In this document: piece after piece, positions 7,153 to 16,406 of the stretch
Layout of the letters: each line of letters begins with the position of its first letter
Numbering within the stretch: position 1 is the stretch's first letter
Assembly: GCA_002435985.1 (NCBI GenBank)
Contig: DIXD01000033.1
Span: 1-51,083, forward strand
Reading direction: 5' to 3'
Source of the DNA: Spirochaetaceae bacterium UBA6089
GTDB lineage: Bacteria; Spirochaetota; Spirochaetia; Treponematales; Rectinemataceae
Length of the DNA stretch: 51,083 nucleotides
Translations under genes and position numbers: made by a program
The notes under the pieces: generated by a model
Databases searched by the model: none
The model's input: only the letters and a program-made list of their open reading frames with translations
What the model was told of the DNA's origin: nothing

Positions 7153-9336
7153 ATGATCAACAAACTTGAATGTAAAATCGGCAACGAGAAATTGGTGTTT
7201 GAGACTGGCCGAATGGCGAAACAGGCCAATGGCGCCGTATTCGCCACCTACGGCGGCAGCGCGGTGATCGCCACTGCCTGCTGTTCCGCTACTCCCACGG
7301 AGGGCCTGGATTTTGTGCCGCTCACCGTAGAGTATTCGGAAAAATACTATGCGGCGGGCAAGATTCCCGGCGGCTTCATAAAGCGAGAGACCAGGCCGAA
7401 AGACAGGGAAATTCTCGTATCCCGGATTATCGATAGGCCGATGAGGCCCCTGTTCCACAAAGAGTTCGGGCGGGAGATTCAGATAGTGCCGACCTGCATA
7501 TCTGCGGACCAGATCAATCCGCCCGATGTAATAGCGGCCAATGCCGCAAGTGCGGCGGTGCACATCTCCGATATCCCCTTCGAGGGTCCCATCGGCTGTG
7601 TGCGCGTGGCGCTCGTCGATGGTGTCTATATCGTAAACCCCACCTATGAGCAGATCGAGCGGGCAAAGCTTGAGATTGTGGTTGCCGGCACAGCCATGGG
7701 CATCACGATGGTCGAGGGCGGCTCTCATGAATCGACGGAAGAGGAGATGATCCAGGCGATCGAGACCGCCAAGGAGCCCATCTCTCGGATCTGCGCCACG
7801 ATTGAGGAACTCAGGCACCTTGCCGGCAAGGAGAAGCTTGCCCTTGCGCCGCTTTTGGTCGAACTCAACAACAAAGAAGAGATCCGCGCATATGCGCACG
7901 AATTGCTGTCCAAGGCGCTCTTTACCAAGGTCAAGCAGGAGCGCGCCAAGGCAGTTGCACAGGCAATCGCGGCTGTCAAGGACAAGTTCAAGGATTCTCT
8001 CACCGACGACACCCAGCAGAAGCTCTTTTCCACACTGATGGACGATCTTCAGTATGAAATTCTGCGTTCTTCCATCCTCGACAGGGGCCTGCGCGTCGAT
8101 GGTCGAGGCCTGGAGGATATTCGCCCCATTACCTGTGAAGTCGGCGTGCTCCCAAGGACTCACGGTTCTGCGCTCTTCACTCGCGGAGAGACACAAGTCC
8201 TGGCAGTGACCACGCTGGGCACGGTGTTCGACGAGCAGATATTCGACGACATCGAGGGCGACCGCCGCGAGCGTTTTATGCTGCACTACAACTTCCCGCC
8301 CTTTTCCGTCGGCGAGGTGGGACGCCTTGGCACGGGCCGGCGAGAGATCGGCCACGGAGACCTTGCGCGCCGCTCGATCGAGCCGATGCTGCCGCCAAAG
8401 GAAAAATTTCCCTATACGATCCGCGTTGTGGCCGAGGTCCTCGAATCGAATGGTTCTTCGTCCATGGCAACGGTATGCTCATCCTCGATGTCCCTCATGC
8501 ATGCAGGCGTGCCTGTAAGCCGGCCGGTGGCCGGTATCGCCATGGGGCTCATCACTGACGAAACGCGCTATGCCGTGCTGTCGGATATTCTCGGCGATGA
8601 AGATCACCTTGGCGACATGGACTTCAAGGTCGCCGGTACAAAGGAAGGCATCACCGGTTTCCAGATGGATATCAAGATCTCGAGCGTCTCGACTGAAATT
8701 CTGCGCAAGGCGCTCGATCAGGCCAGGCGCGGCAGACTCCACATTCTCTCGATTATGGAGAAGACTATTTCGGCTCCCCAGAGCGAAATCTCTTCCTTTG
8801 CCCCACAGGTGTTGAGTGCCCGCATCGATCCCGAGAAAATCGGGCTTGTGATCGGTCCTGCCGGCAAGAACATAAAAGGGCTCTCCGAGAAATACGACGT
8901 CCAGATAAACGTCGAGGAAGATGGTTCCCTGACTGTATACGGCAAAGACAGGAAGTCGACGTTCGATGCCCGTGATGCGATCCTCGGTATGGTCGAAGAG
9001 CCGGAAGTGGGGAAGATATACCAAGGGACTGTGAAGCGTATTATGGATTTTGGCGCCTTCGTCGAGATTCTTCCCGGAAGGGAAGGCCTGTGCCACATCT
9101 CACGGCTTGCAAAGGGGAGGGTGGAAAAGGTGTCCGACGTGCTTAAAGAAGGCGATTCGATCCAGGTCAAGCTGATGGAGGTCGACCATCTCGGCAGACT
9201 CAACCTCGCAGCCGTTGATTCCCTCGATGCAAATGGCGAAGCTCCCCAGCGCCCGGCACGAAGCGAAGGCCATTCGACCTCCGACCATGGACGAGACAGC
9301 CGGCCTCCGCGAAGGGAGCCGCACCGAGAAAGGTAA
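7153..9336 (+). CDS. pnp: Polyribonucleotide nucleotidyltransferase (PNPase)
   Basis: PNPase degrades RNA 3'-to-5' by phosphorolysis and is a core part of RNA turnover. The 727-residue product has the full layout: RNase PH domain 1 (about 1-210), helical linker, RNase PH domain 2 with SVGEVGRLGTGRREIGHGDL and the DFKVAGTKEGITGFQMDIK active-site region, then KH (IGPAGKNIKGL, about 560-620) and S1 (about 625-695). A short Arg/Pro/His-rich tail ends it. ATG 7153 has AGAAGGA six bases upstream and gives the family N-terminus (MINKLECKIGNEKL); ATG 7126 is an upstream alternative. It probably shares a transcript with rpsO. Confidence 0.97.
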   Translation: MINKLECKIGNEKLVFETGRMAKQANGAVFATYGGSAVIATACCSATPTEGLDFVPLTVEYSEKYYAAGKIPGGFIKRETRPKDREILVSRIIDRPMRPLFHKEFGREIQIVPTCISADQINPPDVIAANAASAAVHISDIPFEGPIGCVRVALVDGVYIVNPTYEQIERAKLEIVVAGTAMGITMVEGGSHESTEEEMIQAIETAKEPISRICATIEELRHLAGKEKLALAPLLVELNNKEEIRAYAHELLSKALFTKVKQERAKAVAQAIAAVKDKFKDSLTDDTQQKLFSTLMDDLQYEILRSSILDRGLRVDGRGLEDIRPITCEVGVLPRTHGSALFTRGETQVLAVTTLGTVFDEQIFDDIEGDRRERFMLHYNFPPFSVGEVGRLGTGRREIGHGDLARRSIEPMLPPKEKFPYTIRVVAEVLESNGSSSMATVCSSSMSLMHAGVPVSRPVAGIAMGLITDETRYAVLSDILGDEDHLGDMDFKVAGTKEGITGFQMDIKISSVSTEILRKALDQARRGRLHILSIMEKTISAPQSEISSFAPQVLSARIDPEKIGLVIGPAGKNIKGLSEKYDVQINVEEDGSLTVYGKDRKSTFDARDAILGMVEEPEVGKIYQGTVKRIMDFGAFVEILPGREGLCHISRLAKGRVEKVSDVLKEGDSIQVKLMEVDHLGRLNLAAVDSLDANGEAPQRPARSEGHSTSDHGRDSRPPRREPHRER

Positions 9337-9346
9337 GATATTTCCA

Positions 9347-9451
9347 GGCCGCAGAGGCCGTGGCGGCCAGTGAGCTGTCGCGCTTCGTCTTTGGGGCGGT
9401 CTCGCAGGCAGAACTCATAGAACGGAGATACATTGAATACGAGGCAAACTG
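9347..9451 (+). other. pnp-dut gap: small hairpin and possible 30-codon reading frame
   Basis: GGCCGC (9347-9352) and GCGGCC (9363-9368) can pair around a 10-base loop. A frame starting at GTG 9360 and ending at TGA 9449-9451 would encode about 30 residues (ending in QAELIERRYIEYEAN) with a protein-like composition. It is open upstream through the end of pnp in another frame, and I see no clear ribosome binding site. It could be a leader peptide, a remnant, or chance. Confidence 0.25.
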
Positions 9452-9894
9452 AAGTGCATGGCGTGGACGTGCAGATTTCGCTCTCTGAAAATGCGAGCAT
9501 GCCTCAATATGCTACAGACGATTCCGCCGGTGCGGACCTCTTCGCCGCGCTTGAAGAAGCAGTCGTGCTTCAGCCCCTCTCTAGGGCTTTGATCCCCACA
9601 GGAATAAGAATCGCCTTGCCTCCGGGCTATGAAGCTCAGGTGAGACCTCGTTCCGGTCTTGCGCTGCGGTACGGTATCACATGCCTCAATGCTCCGGGCA
9701 CCATCGACAGCGATTATCGTGGAGAGATAAAGGTGCTTCTGATCAACCTCGGCGATAGCTCCTTCACCGTCGAGAATGGAGACCGTATCGCTCAACTCGT
9801 GGTCGCCCCTGTCGCTCGGGCACATTTTTGCGTCTCGGAACGGCTCGATGAAACCTCTCGCGGGGCTGGGGGGTTTGGTTCTACAGGCTGGTGA
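9433..9894 (+). CDS. dut: dUTP diphosphatase
   Basis: The trimeric dUTPase hydrolyses dUTP to dUMP, keeping uracil out of DNA. All five motifs can be read: YATDDSAGADLFA, VRPRSGLALRYG, NAPGTIDSDYRGE, GDRIAQLVV and the C-terminal RGAGGFGSTG arm. The start is not certain. TTG 9433 follows GGAG closely. GTG 9454 follows GAGG at 9441-9444 and would give 146 residues, still enough for motif 1. The stop lies one base before the next ATG, so dut appears co-transcribed with the permease pair downstream. Confidence 0.93.
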   Translation: MNTRQTEVHGVDVQISLSENASMPQYATDDSAGADLFAALEEAVVLQPLSRALIPTGIRIALPPGYEAQVRPRSGLALRYGITCLNAPGTIDSDYRGEIKVLLINLGDSSFTVENGDRIAQLVVAPVARAHFCVSERLDETSRGAGGFGSTGW

Positions 9895-9895
9895 A

Positions 9896-11230
9896 ATGAA
9901 AGAGAGACCTCCATTTACCCTGTGGAGAATGATGTTCAAGGAGCTGCTATCTTCCTTTTTTGTGGCGTTTCTTTTTTTCTTTGTGGTTTTTTTGATTAAT
10001 CAAGTGTTGTTGTTCGGGGAGGACATCCTCTCCCGTGGTGCAGATTTTCTTTCAGTAGCGAAATTGCTGGTGTATTCATTGCCGACTATTCTCGCCATTA
10101 CTGTGCCATTTTCGGTACTGGCCGCAACCCTCATGACCTCTTCGAGGCAAAATGCTGACAATGAATTTCTTGCTTCGTCGACCCTCGGAGTGCGACTCAT
10201 ATGGCTGTATATTCCTTTTTTAATAGTAGGGATGGCTCTTGGCATAGGTTCCTTCTATTTTAACGATTGGTCCATGCCCCGCGCGGCACAGGGATTTAAA
10301 CAGGTGTATGCCGAGCTGATTAATAAATCATCAAGGATAGAACTTACTCCTTATTCTATAAAGAAATATGGAGATAAGCTTTTGGTCACCGGCCCCGCAG
10401 GGGAGGAAGGAAGTATTCAAGATATTCTCATCATCGACCGAGTGAAAGGATACGATTCCAACATAATATCAGCGAACAATGTCGGCATAGAATTCTCTGA
10501 AGACATGCTCTCGGCAATACTGAGTATGGACAATGTGACAGAAGCCAAAAAACAGCAAGACGGTAATGAGGGGGATTTTTCCATCACTCAGGCTCGATCT
10601 GCGGCTATTCGAATACAGCTTCAAGAACAGTTGTCCAATTACAGCGCGACAGCCCCCTCTGAAATGTCGCAGGCTACCCTTGCCCGGCAGATAAAGACGA
10701 AAGAGCAAAGGCTTACTACCCGCAAAGAAGATCATAGGTCCCAAGAGGTTGCCGTACTCGACAGGCTGCGTCTGAGCTATGATTCGCTTTCGTCCAACAA
10801 CGAATCAAGCGCCGAGTCTGTCCAAACGGGAACAGACCCGCAGCATCGGCCTTTGTCCACATCGCAGGACATTGCTTCTGTTCTTGGCGCACTCGCATCG
10901 CTTCGGAACCAAAAGATTGGCGACACCTCGTTGCAGATTTATCGTCTCGAATATCAAAAAAAAATTGCCATTCCCTCGGCGTGCTTTTTCTTCGCCTTCC
11001 TGGCTTTTCCTCTCGGTATTGGTTCTAAGAGGGCGGGGCGATCCGCCGGCTTTGGTCTTGCACTGGTGTTAGCCGTTATGTACTGGGCACTTCTCTTTGC
11101 TGGTCAGACATTGGGCTATCGTCAAAGCGTCGATCCGGTGTTCTCGATGTGGATGCCCAATCTTGTCATATTCTTGACTACACTGGTACTGTGGATCATC
11201 AGAAAAACCACAAAGGGACATTTCCTATGA
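9896..11230 (+). CDS. lptF: LptF/LptG (YjgP/YjgQ) family permease, first subunit
   Basis: Family members form the inner-membrane part of the LptB2FG exporter, which extracts lipopolysaccharide. The 444-residue protein has the family's split layout: three N-terminal membrane helices (about 18-130, with the VLFGEDILSRG and SSRQNADNEFLA loops), a large periplasmic domain, and three C-terminal helices from about 365. It is about 70-80 residues longer than E. coli LptF, because of a hydrophilic Ser/Gln/Lys-rich insertion around 215-350. ATG 9896 is immediately after the dut stop. It overlaps the next permease gene by four bases (ATGA), which supports a heteromeric pair. No ATP-binding LptB gene is in the window. 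Confidence 0.87.
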   Translation: MKERPPFTLWRMMFKELLSSFFVAFLFFFVVFLINQVLLFGEDILSRGADFLSVAKLLVYSLPTILAITVPFSVLAATLMTSSRQNADNEFLASSTLGVRLIWLYIPFLIVGMALGIGSFYFNDWSMPRAAQGFKQVYAELINKSSRIELTPYSIKKYGDKLLVTGPAGEEGSIQDILIIDRVKGYDSNIISANNVGIEFSEDMLSAILSMDNVTEAKKQQDGNEGDFSITQARSAAIRIQLQEQLSNYSATAPSEMSQATLARQIKTKEQRLTTRKEDHRSQEVAVLDRLRLSYDSLSSNNESSAESVQTGTDPQHRPLSTSQDIASVLGALASLRNQKIGDTSLQIYRLEYQKKIAIPSACFFFAFLAFPLGIGSKRAGRSAGFGLALVLAVMYWALLFAGQTLGYRQSVDPVFSMWMPNLVIFLTTLVLWIIRKTTKGHFL

Positions 11231-12366
11231 TGATGGCGAGCCAGAATATGGCACCACCTGGGCACTTCCGCGTCCGATCCTCGGCCCATGGCGCACCCTT
11301 GATTCTCTGGAAGACTTTCTCGCTAAAAATCGTGCTCTGGACCATGGGGGGAACGCTGTTCTTATCGATGTTGAGCTCTCTTGTTGAGCTCTTCTCGATG
11401 TTGTGGGAATTCCTTGCAAGAGATGTACCCCTGTTGGATATCCTAAAGTGGATTGGCCTCGGTGCCCCTAAGTATTTCGTGGATTCTCTTCCTGTGGCCT
11501 TTCTCTTTGCCCTTGTCTTTACGCTTAGTAATTGGCATGCCAACAATGAGCTTGAAGCAGTCTTCAGCGCCGGCATATCCTTGCAGCGATTTCTGCTCCC
11601 CCTTTTTGTGCTGGCTCTGGCTTTTTCTGCTGTCGAGTTCTATATCACCGATGTCGTCTCTATACCATTTTTGCGGATGCGCAACACTTTTCAGTCGGAG
11701 ATATTAAAGGAATCTGACAGTCGCGCCACGGTTCCAGGGTTTATCACCGAGGGTGGCAGGTTTGTGTATACGTACCGGTATTTTGACGAAAAACAACTGA
11801 GACTCTACGACATCGTAATCATCGAGAAAGACCACGAAGGCAATCTCTTGAGGAAACTTTCGGCCTCGAATGCCCGGTGGGAGGGTGGTCGTTGGGTGTT
11901 CGCTCACGCTACTATCTACGAAAAAATAAATGATTCCTGGCGATATGCGAGAATTGCGGAATTTTCGGATCCAACATTTGCAGAGCCCCCTTCGGGCTTT
12001 TCGCGCCCCACGATGGCTGTACACCTTTTACGCACCAAAGAGCTTCAGGAACAGATCGATTTTTTGAAGGCAGCCGGCCTGCCTTGGGTGGATGCCGCCG
12101 TTGAAAAAGAGCGAAGGGTATCGTTTTCACTGACGCCTCTTATTGTGATAGGCCTGGCCGCAGTGTTTGCCGGCCGCTTCAGAAAAAGTATTTTTCTCTT
12201 GAGCATGCTGTTCAGTCTTGCAAGTGCGACACTATACTATGTGGCGCAGATGATTGCGTCTCTAGCTGCAGAGGCCGGCATTGTGAGCCCCGTCCCTGCA
12301 ATGTGGGGCGTCATGATCGGTTTCTCACTCGTCTCGATCGTCGCCTATCTGAGCGCAAGAACTTGA
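11227..12366 (+). CDS. lptG: LptF/LptG (YjgP/YjgQ) family permease, second subunit
   Basis: This is the partner of the preceding permease. The 379-residue product has N-terminal membrane helices (about 35-165, including LSNWHANNELEAVFSAGISL, the loop typical of this family), a beta-jellyroll periplasmic domain with GGRFVYTYRYFDEKQLRLYD, and three helices at the C-terminus. Three ATG codons follow one another at 11227, 11230 and 11233. GGGA at 11215-11218 fits any of them, and I took the first, which overlaps the upstream stop. The assignment of F and G between the two genes follows gene order only. Treponemes are generally described as lacking classical LPS, so the cargo here is an open question. 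Confidence 0.85.
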   Translation: MMMASQNMAPPGHFRVRSSAHGAPLILWKTFSLKIVLWTMGGTLFLSMLSSLVELFSMLWEFLARDVPLLDILKWIGLGAPKYFVDSLPVAFLFALVFTLSNWHANNELEAVFSAGISLQRFLLPLFVLALAFSAVEFYITDVVSIPFLRMRNTFQSEILKESDSRATVPGFITEGGRFVYTYRYFDEKQLRLYDIVIIEKDHEGNLLRKLSASNARWEGGRWVFAHATIYEKINDSWRYARIAEFSDPTFAEPPSGFSRPTMAVHLLRTKELQEQIDFLKAAGLPWVDAAVEKERRVSFSLTPLIVIGLAAVFAGRFRKSIFLLSMLFSLASATLYYVAQMIASLAAEAGIVSPVPAMWGVMIGFSLVSIVAYLSART

Positions 12367-12368
12367 GT

Positions 12369-12388
12369 TTGTATTAATATAAATACAA
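12369..12388. promoter_or_regulatory. AT-rich palindrome before tgt
   Basis: TTGTATT (12369-12375) and AATACAA (12382-12388) form a perfect 7-bp inverted repeat around AATATA in the 44-base gap between lptG and tgt. It could be an operator or a weak attenuator. There is no clear -35 element and no U run after it. Confidence 0.4.
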
Positions 12389-12410
12389 CACTGTAGAATG
12401 GAGTCAGTGT

Positions 12411-13553
12411 ATGGTAGGACCTATTTTTCGAGAGCTACATAGGGATGCTTCGTGTCGTGCACGCACCGGCATGCTTTCCCTTCCCCATGGAGATGTGCCG
12501 ACACCCGCCTTTATGCCGGTTGGTACGAATGCCACCGTCAAGGCTGTCGAGTCCAAGGATATCGAAGAAATGGGATTTTCCATAATTCTCGCAAACACAT
12601 ATCACCTTTTTTTAAGGCCCGGCCCTGACATTATTGCTGCGGCAGGGGGGTTGCACGGCTTTACCGGCTGGAAGAAAAATTTTCTGACCGATTCAGGTGG
12701 CTTTCAGGTTTTTTCACTGCCACAGTTTAGGAAGATTGTGGACGAAGGCGTACATTTTAAGTCCCACATCGACGGTTCTTCTCATATGCTCTCCCCGGAA
12801 AAAGTCGTCGATATCCAAGTGGCATTCAATTCAGACATACAAATGGCCTTGGATATCTGTACACCTTGGGGTGAGAATGAAAAAAAAGCCTACCGGGCAA
12901 CCATGTTGACCTATGAATGGGCAAAGCGTGCAAAGGATCGTTGGCTTTTGCAGCGCGATCGCGGCTATCATGGCTATCTTTTTGGCATCGTTCAGGGCAA
13001 TTTTTATAGAGCATTGCGCGAATTGAGTGCAGCGCAGATCACCTCTCTTGATTTTCCGGGCATTGCAATTGGCGGCCTTTCTATAGGCGAGCCTAAAGAT
13101 TCCTATATTGAATACTTAGAATATACCTCGGCGCTTTTGCCGCAGGATAAACCCCATTATCTCATGGGCATTGGGACTCCCGATTATATTATAGAAGCAG
13201 TACGCAACGGCATCGATATTTTCGACTGCGTATACCCCACGAGGACGGCGCGCAATGGGCTTCTCTTTACTTCAAAAGGGCAAATCACCATAAAGAAGGC
13301 GATGTATAGAGATGATTTTTTACCGGTAGATCCGGAATGCACCTGCCGCGTATGTAGAACCTACAGCCGGGCCTATTTGCATCACCTCTTCCGAAATAAC
13401 GAGATACTCTATTCAATGTTGGCAAGCCAGCACAATTTGCATTTTATGGCACAATTCATACAGGACATCCGGCGGGCAATCGAAGAGGATAGATTCACCT
13501 CGTTTGCCCATGATTTTTTAAACATGTATGGAATGGAGTCCAGCAAAAAGTGA
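12411..13553 (+). CDS. tgt: Queuine/preQ1 tRNA-ribosyltransferase
   Basis: Tgt exchanges guanine-34 for a 7-deazaguanine base in tRNAs with GUN anticodons, such as the Tyr-GUA tRNA in this window. The 380-residue protein matches the family: LANTYHLFLRPG, the catalytic-site segment TDSGGFQVFSL, YLFGIVQG, AIGGLSIGEPK, HYLMGIGTPDYI, and FDCVYPTRTARNG with the second essential Asp. It also has the zinc ligands CTCRVC plus a downstream His (about 307-340). No queuosine biosynthesis genes are visible here, so precursor supply cannot be judged. The spacing from lptG (44 bases with a palindrome) suggests possible separate control. Confidence 0.97.
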   Translation: MVGPIFRELHRDASCRARTGMLSLPHGDVPTPAFMPVGTNATVKAVESKDIEEMGFSIILANTYHLFLRPGPDIIAAAGGLHGFTGWKKNFLTDSGGFQVFSLPQFRKIVDEGVHFKSHIDGSSHMLSPEKVVDIQVAFNSDIQMALDICTPWGENEKKAYRATMLTYEWAKRAKDRWLLQRDRGYHGYLFGIVQGNFYRALRELSAAQITSLDFPGIAIGGLSIGEPKDSYIEYLEYTSALLPQDKPHYLMGIGTPDYIIEAVRNGIDIFDCVYPTRTARNGLLFTSKGQITIKKAMYRDDFLPVDPECTCRVCRTYSRAYLHHLFRNNEILYSMLASQHNLHFMAQFIQDIRRAIEEDRFTSFAHDFLNMYGMESSKK

Positions 13554-13695
13554 AATTCAAAGAACATAGTTGCCCGATACATTCCCGATCCGGTACATCC
13601 TCAATAGAAAATAGGCTAAGAGAGGCCCAGCCGGCCATGTGGAAGGTTGGCCACGTGCCGGCCGGGCTATGTATATACTAGCCGGGCTCCTTCAA
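13554..13695. terminator. Convergent tgt/greA gap with imperfect GC-rich hairpin and direct repeat
   Basis: The strands 13630-13642 and 13651-13662 pair as GCCGGC-(bulge)-AYGTGG around an 8-base loop. No U run follows on either strand, so a classical intrinsic terminator is not obvious. GCCGGGCT occurs twice, 20 bases apart (13661-13668 and 13681-13688). The placement between convergent genes suggests a two-way transcription stop. Confidence 0.45.
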
Positions 13696-16386
13696 TCAGA
13701 AGTCGGCTTTGGTGATCTGCAGCACCTTATAGCTGAATTTCCGCTCGTTGATGGTAAAATTGAGCGTCTCGCCGGCTTTATGGTTGAGAAGATGTTTTCC
13801 CAGAGGCGATAGATACGAGATGATCTTGTTCTCAGGATCTGATTCCCATGGTCCGAGAATGGTGAATGTCTCTTCCTCTCCGTTTATAAGGTTCTTCAGG
13901 GTGAGTTTGGTGCCGAAGGAGATGGCCGAAGGATCTATATTGTCGGGCCCAATGATCTGTGCGCGGTCCAGTTCGTTCTTGAGCTTGCCGACCTTCGCGT
14001 TGAGCTCGTCCTGTTTTTCTTTGGCTGCCTTATACTCGGCATTTTCCCGAAGATCTCCCAGAGAGAGCGCAAAAGCAATTTCCTTTTGATTCGCCGGGAC
14101 TTCGACTTCCATGATGTGGCTGAGCAGATGCTTCTTTTCTTCATACTTCGCGGCTGTCACCATTAAGCCGTGCGAAACAGTAAGGCGCTCATTGCCGTCG
14201 TAAAATTTTATATTGGGATACCGCTCTGCAATCTTTTTCTTGAGGTCGAGCTTGATGGCCGGATCGACTTCCTTGATATCTGCCAGCATCGAGTAGACCC
14301 GCTCCGCCACTTGCTGCGGGGCATCATAGAGGAATTCGTCCAATTCCTTTTCTTTGAAAAGAATAGAATGGACGAGCCTGTTGATTTTTCTGTTTTCGGT
14401 CGTGTCTTTATGGCTATCAATCTCCTTGAACGTGATATCGAGGATGTGGAGGAGGGTGAGGATGATTTTTTCGCGCACGATGCCGAGTTCCTTGAGCCAG
14501 GGCTTGTCCTTGAGATCCTTCGCGAGCCAGATAAAGGCCTCGCGCATGTCTTTGTAGTTTTCGACGATATACATCGCCATCCGTTTAAGTTTTTCTTCCT
14601 GGCCTGCGGATTCGAGCGCATCGAGCATCTTCGCCGACCTGGCATAGGGAAGCAGCTGAATATAGACATCAGTCCAATTGGGGACAAAGACCTTGATATT
14701 CTGGATAAATTGATTTCTCAACTCCGTATCTTTTAAGGAGAGATAGATTTGAACAATGTTGTCTTTTATCTGCGCAAAGAGATCGTCAAAACGCATCGTC
14801 ACATGCTGCTGAAGTCTCGGATAGCGGGCAGACAACTCCTTAACAAGAAGATAGGCGGCGACCATGTATTCGTTGGCCTGCGTTAGCTTCAAGAAAGATA
14901 AAAAGTAAGAGAGCATGTCCTCGAAGTAATCTGTATCCAGATCGTTGCTCATTTCGATATAATCTCTGAAGAAGAGCACCCGTGCGAAGAAGTTTTTTTC
15001 TGCCTTGAACTGGGCGTAGATCTTTTCTTCGAAAGAGAGGGGTCTGTCGCGGACAATAAATGTCGAGATATCGTCCTGGGCGTTTCCGAACATGGAGTCG
15101 GTCTTCAATATGTCTTTTGCTCTCGTACTCCAGGAGTTCCATTCGGAGGCAGTGAGCACTGAGGGTACCAGCTCTGCCTTAATCCGTTTCATGTCCGCCC
15201 TGTTGTCGAAGCTCTTGATGATGATTTTGATGGCCCAGGCAGGGTCGGCTTTGACCTTATCTTTCAGTTTTTCTTTCGGCCAAGTGGCCTTCAGCACCCA
15301 TATGTGATCCTTGGAAAGAGTGGTGAGACTATCGAATGCCATTTTGAGCGACATATGATGATTCCGCGATTTTGCAAAATCGACGACGACTTCATCGTTG
15401 GTAATGTTCGATATCCGTCCGATATTCCAGGTTCTATGGAAAACGTAGTTTCCCTTATCAAAGGCAATCCGTTTTTCAAAGTCCGCAATCGCCTCGTGCA
15501 GGGAACGATATGTCTGGGTAAGGTTGGAGAGGCGGACACACTCTTCGAACATTGAATGCTCTGAATATATGGCGGTATAACAGTCGAGAAACTCTTTCCG
15601 CAATGCAGGATTCCGCTCGTCATATTCGATGATGAGTTTGAGTATGTTGAGCGCTATTTCCCATTTTTGGCTTTTTTTATACCACGCATAGAGATCCATG
15701 AGGAGCAACGCTGCTTTTTCAGACGAGATCTGTTTAGCGATTTTTTTCTGAGCGTGTAGAAAGAATTCCAGGTCTTCCGGGGAAAGCTCAATCAGCTTGG
15801 TCCATATCTCTTTTATATTGGCGAACTGGCCCTTGTTTATGTACCGAATGAGGGCCTTTTTATAGAAATCGATGGCGTCTTCCGTATGGCCGTTTTTCTC
15901 TTTCCACTCTGCAATGAGCTGCGCAAGCTCGGCTTCTTCCGTGTCGATGCGAACGAGCCTTTCCCAAACGGCATATCTCTGTTCGATTTTATTCTCGTCG
16001 GTATAACATTCTGCGAGTCTCACGAGCGCAATACGGTTTTCACCGAAATCGAGCATGCGGTTGCAGATATACTCGATGATATTGTTCTTCTTGCTGTCTG
16101 CAAATAGATCCATGAGCTGTACCAAATAAGACTCGTCCGCAGGCTGACGCATGATATTGAGAACACCCGCGACATAGAGCGCAATGACGCTGGTTTTCGT
16201 CTTCGAAAGATGATCGGCACAGAGCTTTATGATGTCGTCGGCTACTCCCTGTGCTGTCGTTTCGTCGATAAAGGAATCGAGTTCTTTCAGATTGGCGACG
16301 GAATAATTCGCCATGAGAGTTCTGGTCCATTTCTCTTCATTCAACATGAGCTGTAATTTTTCACTCAATGGAGACTCAGCCATCAT
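13696..16386 (-). CDS. greA: Spirochaete-type long GreA: helical N-terminal region fused to transcript cleavage factor
   Basis: Only the last 160 or so of the 896 residues are a GreA factor. That part has the N-terminal coiled coil with GDLRENAEYKAAKEKQDEL, whose acidic tip residues stimulate RNA polymerase to cleave backtracked transcripts, followed by the C-terminal FKBP-like domain (SFGTKLTLKN ... ISYLSPLGKHLL). E. coli GreA is 158 residues. Residues 1-730 are helical, Lys/Glu/Leu-rich, with TPR-like repeats and no catalytic motif that I recognise. Borrelia and Treponema also annotate a GreA of about 900 residues, so this is lineage-typical. AGAGGAGAAG precedes the paired ATG ATG start. 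It lies 20 bases after the next gene upstream on the same strand. Confidence 0.9.
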   Translation of the reverse strand: MMAESPLSEKLQLMLNEEKWTRTLMANYSVANLKELDSFIDETTAQGVADDIIKLCADHLSKTKTSVIALYVAGVLNIMRQPADESYLVQLMDLFADSKKNNIIEYICNRMLDFGENRIALVRLAECYTDENKIEQRYAVWERLVRIDTEEAELAQLIAEWKEKNGHTEDAIDFYKKALIRYINKGQFANIKEIWTKLIELSPEDLEFFLHAQKKIAKQISSEKAALLLMDLYAWYKKSQKWEIALNILKLIIEYDERNPALRKEFLDCYTAIYSEHSMFEECVRLSNLTQTYRSLHEAIADFEKRIAFDKGNYVFHRTWNIGRISNITNDEVVVDFAKSRNHHMSLKMAFDSLTTLSKDHIWVLKATWPKEKLKDKVKADPAWAIKIIIKSFDNRADMKRIKAELVPSVLTASEWNSWSTRAKDILKTDSMFGNAQDDISTFIVRDRPLSFEEKIYAQFKAEKNFFARVLFFRDYIEMSNDLDTDYFEDMLSYFLSFLKLTQANEYMVAAYLLVKELSARYPRLQQHVTMRFDDLFAQIKDNIVQIYLSLKDTELRNQFIQNIKVFVPNWTDVYIQLLPYARSAKMLDALESAGQEEKLKRMAMYIVENYKDMREAFIWLAKDLKDKPWLKELGIVREKIILTLLHILDITFKEIDSHKDTTENRKINRLVHSILFKEKELDEFLYDAPQQVAERVYSMLADIKEVDPAIKLDLKKKIAERYPNIKFYDGNERLTVSHGLMVTAAKYEEKKHLLSHIMEVEVPANQKEIAFALSLGDLRENAEYKAAKEKQDELNAKVGKLKNELDRAQIIGPDNIDPSAISFGTKLTLKNLINGEEETFTILGPWESDPENKIISYLSPLGKHLLNHKAGETLNFTINERKFSYKVLQITKADF

Positions 16387-16406
16387 CTTCTCCTCTATAT
16401 ATCTAT

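Noticed and set aside
7042..8355. 437-residue open frame on the minus strand opposite pnp
   Set aside because: It lies wholly against a well-supported PNPase gene and has no family motif. It reads as the antisense shadow of a high-G+C third-position gene.
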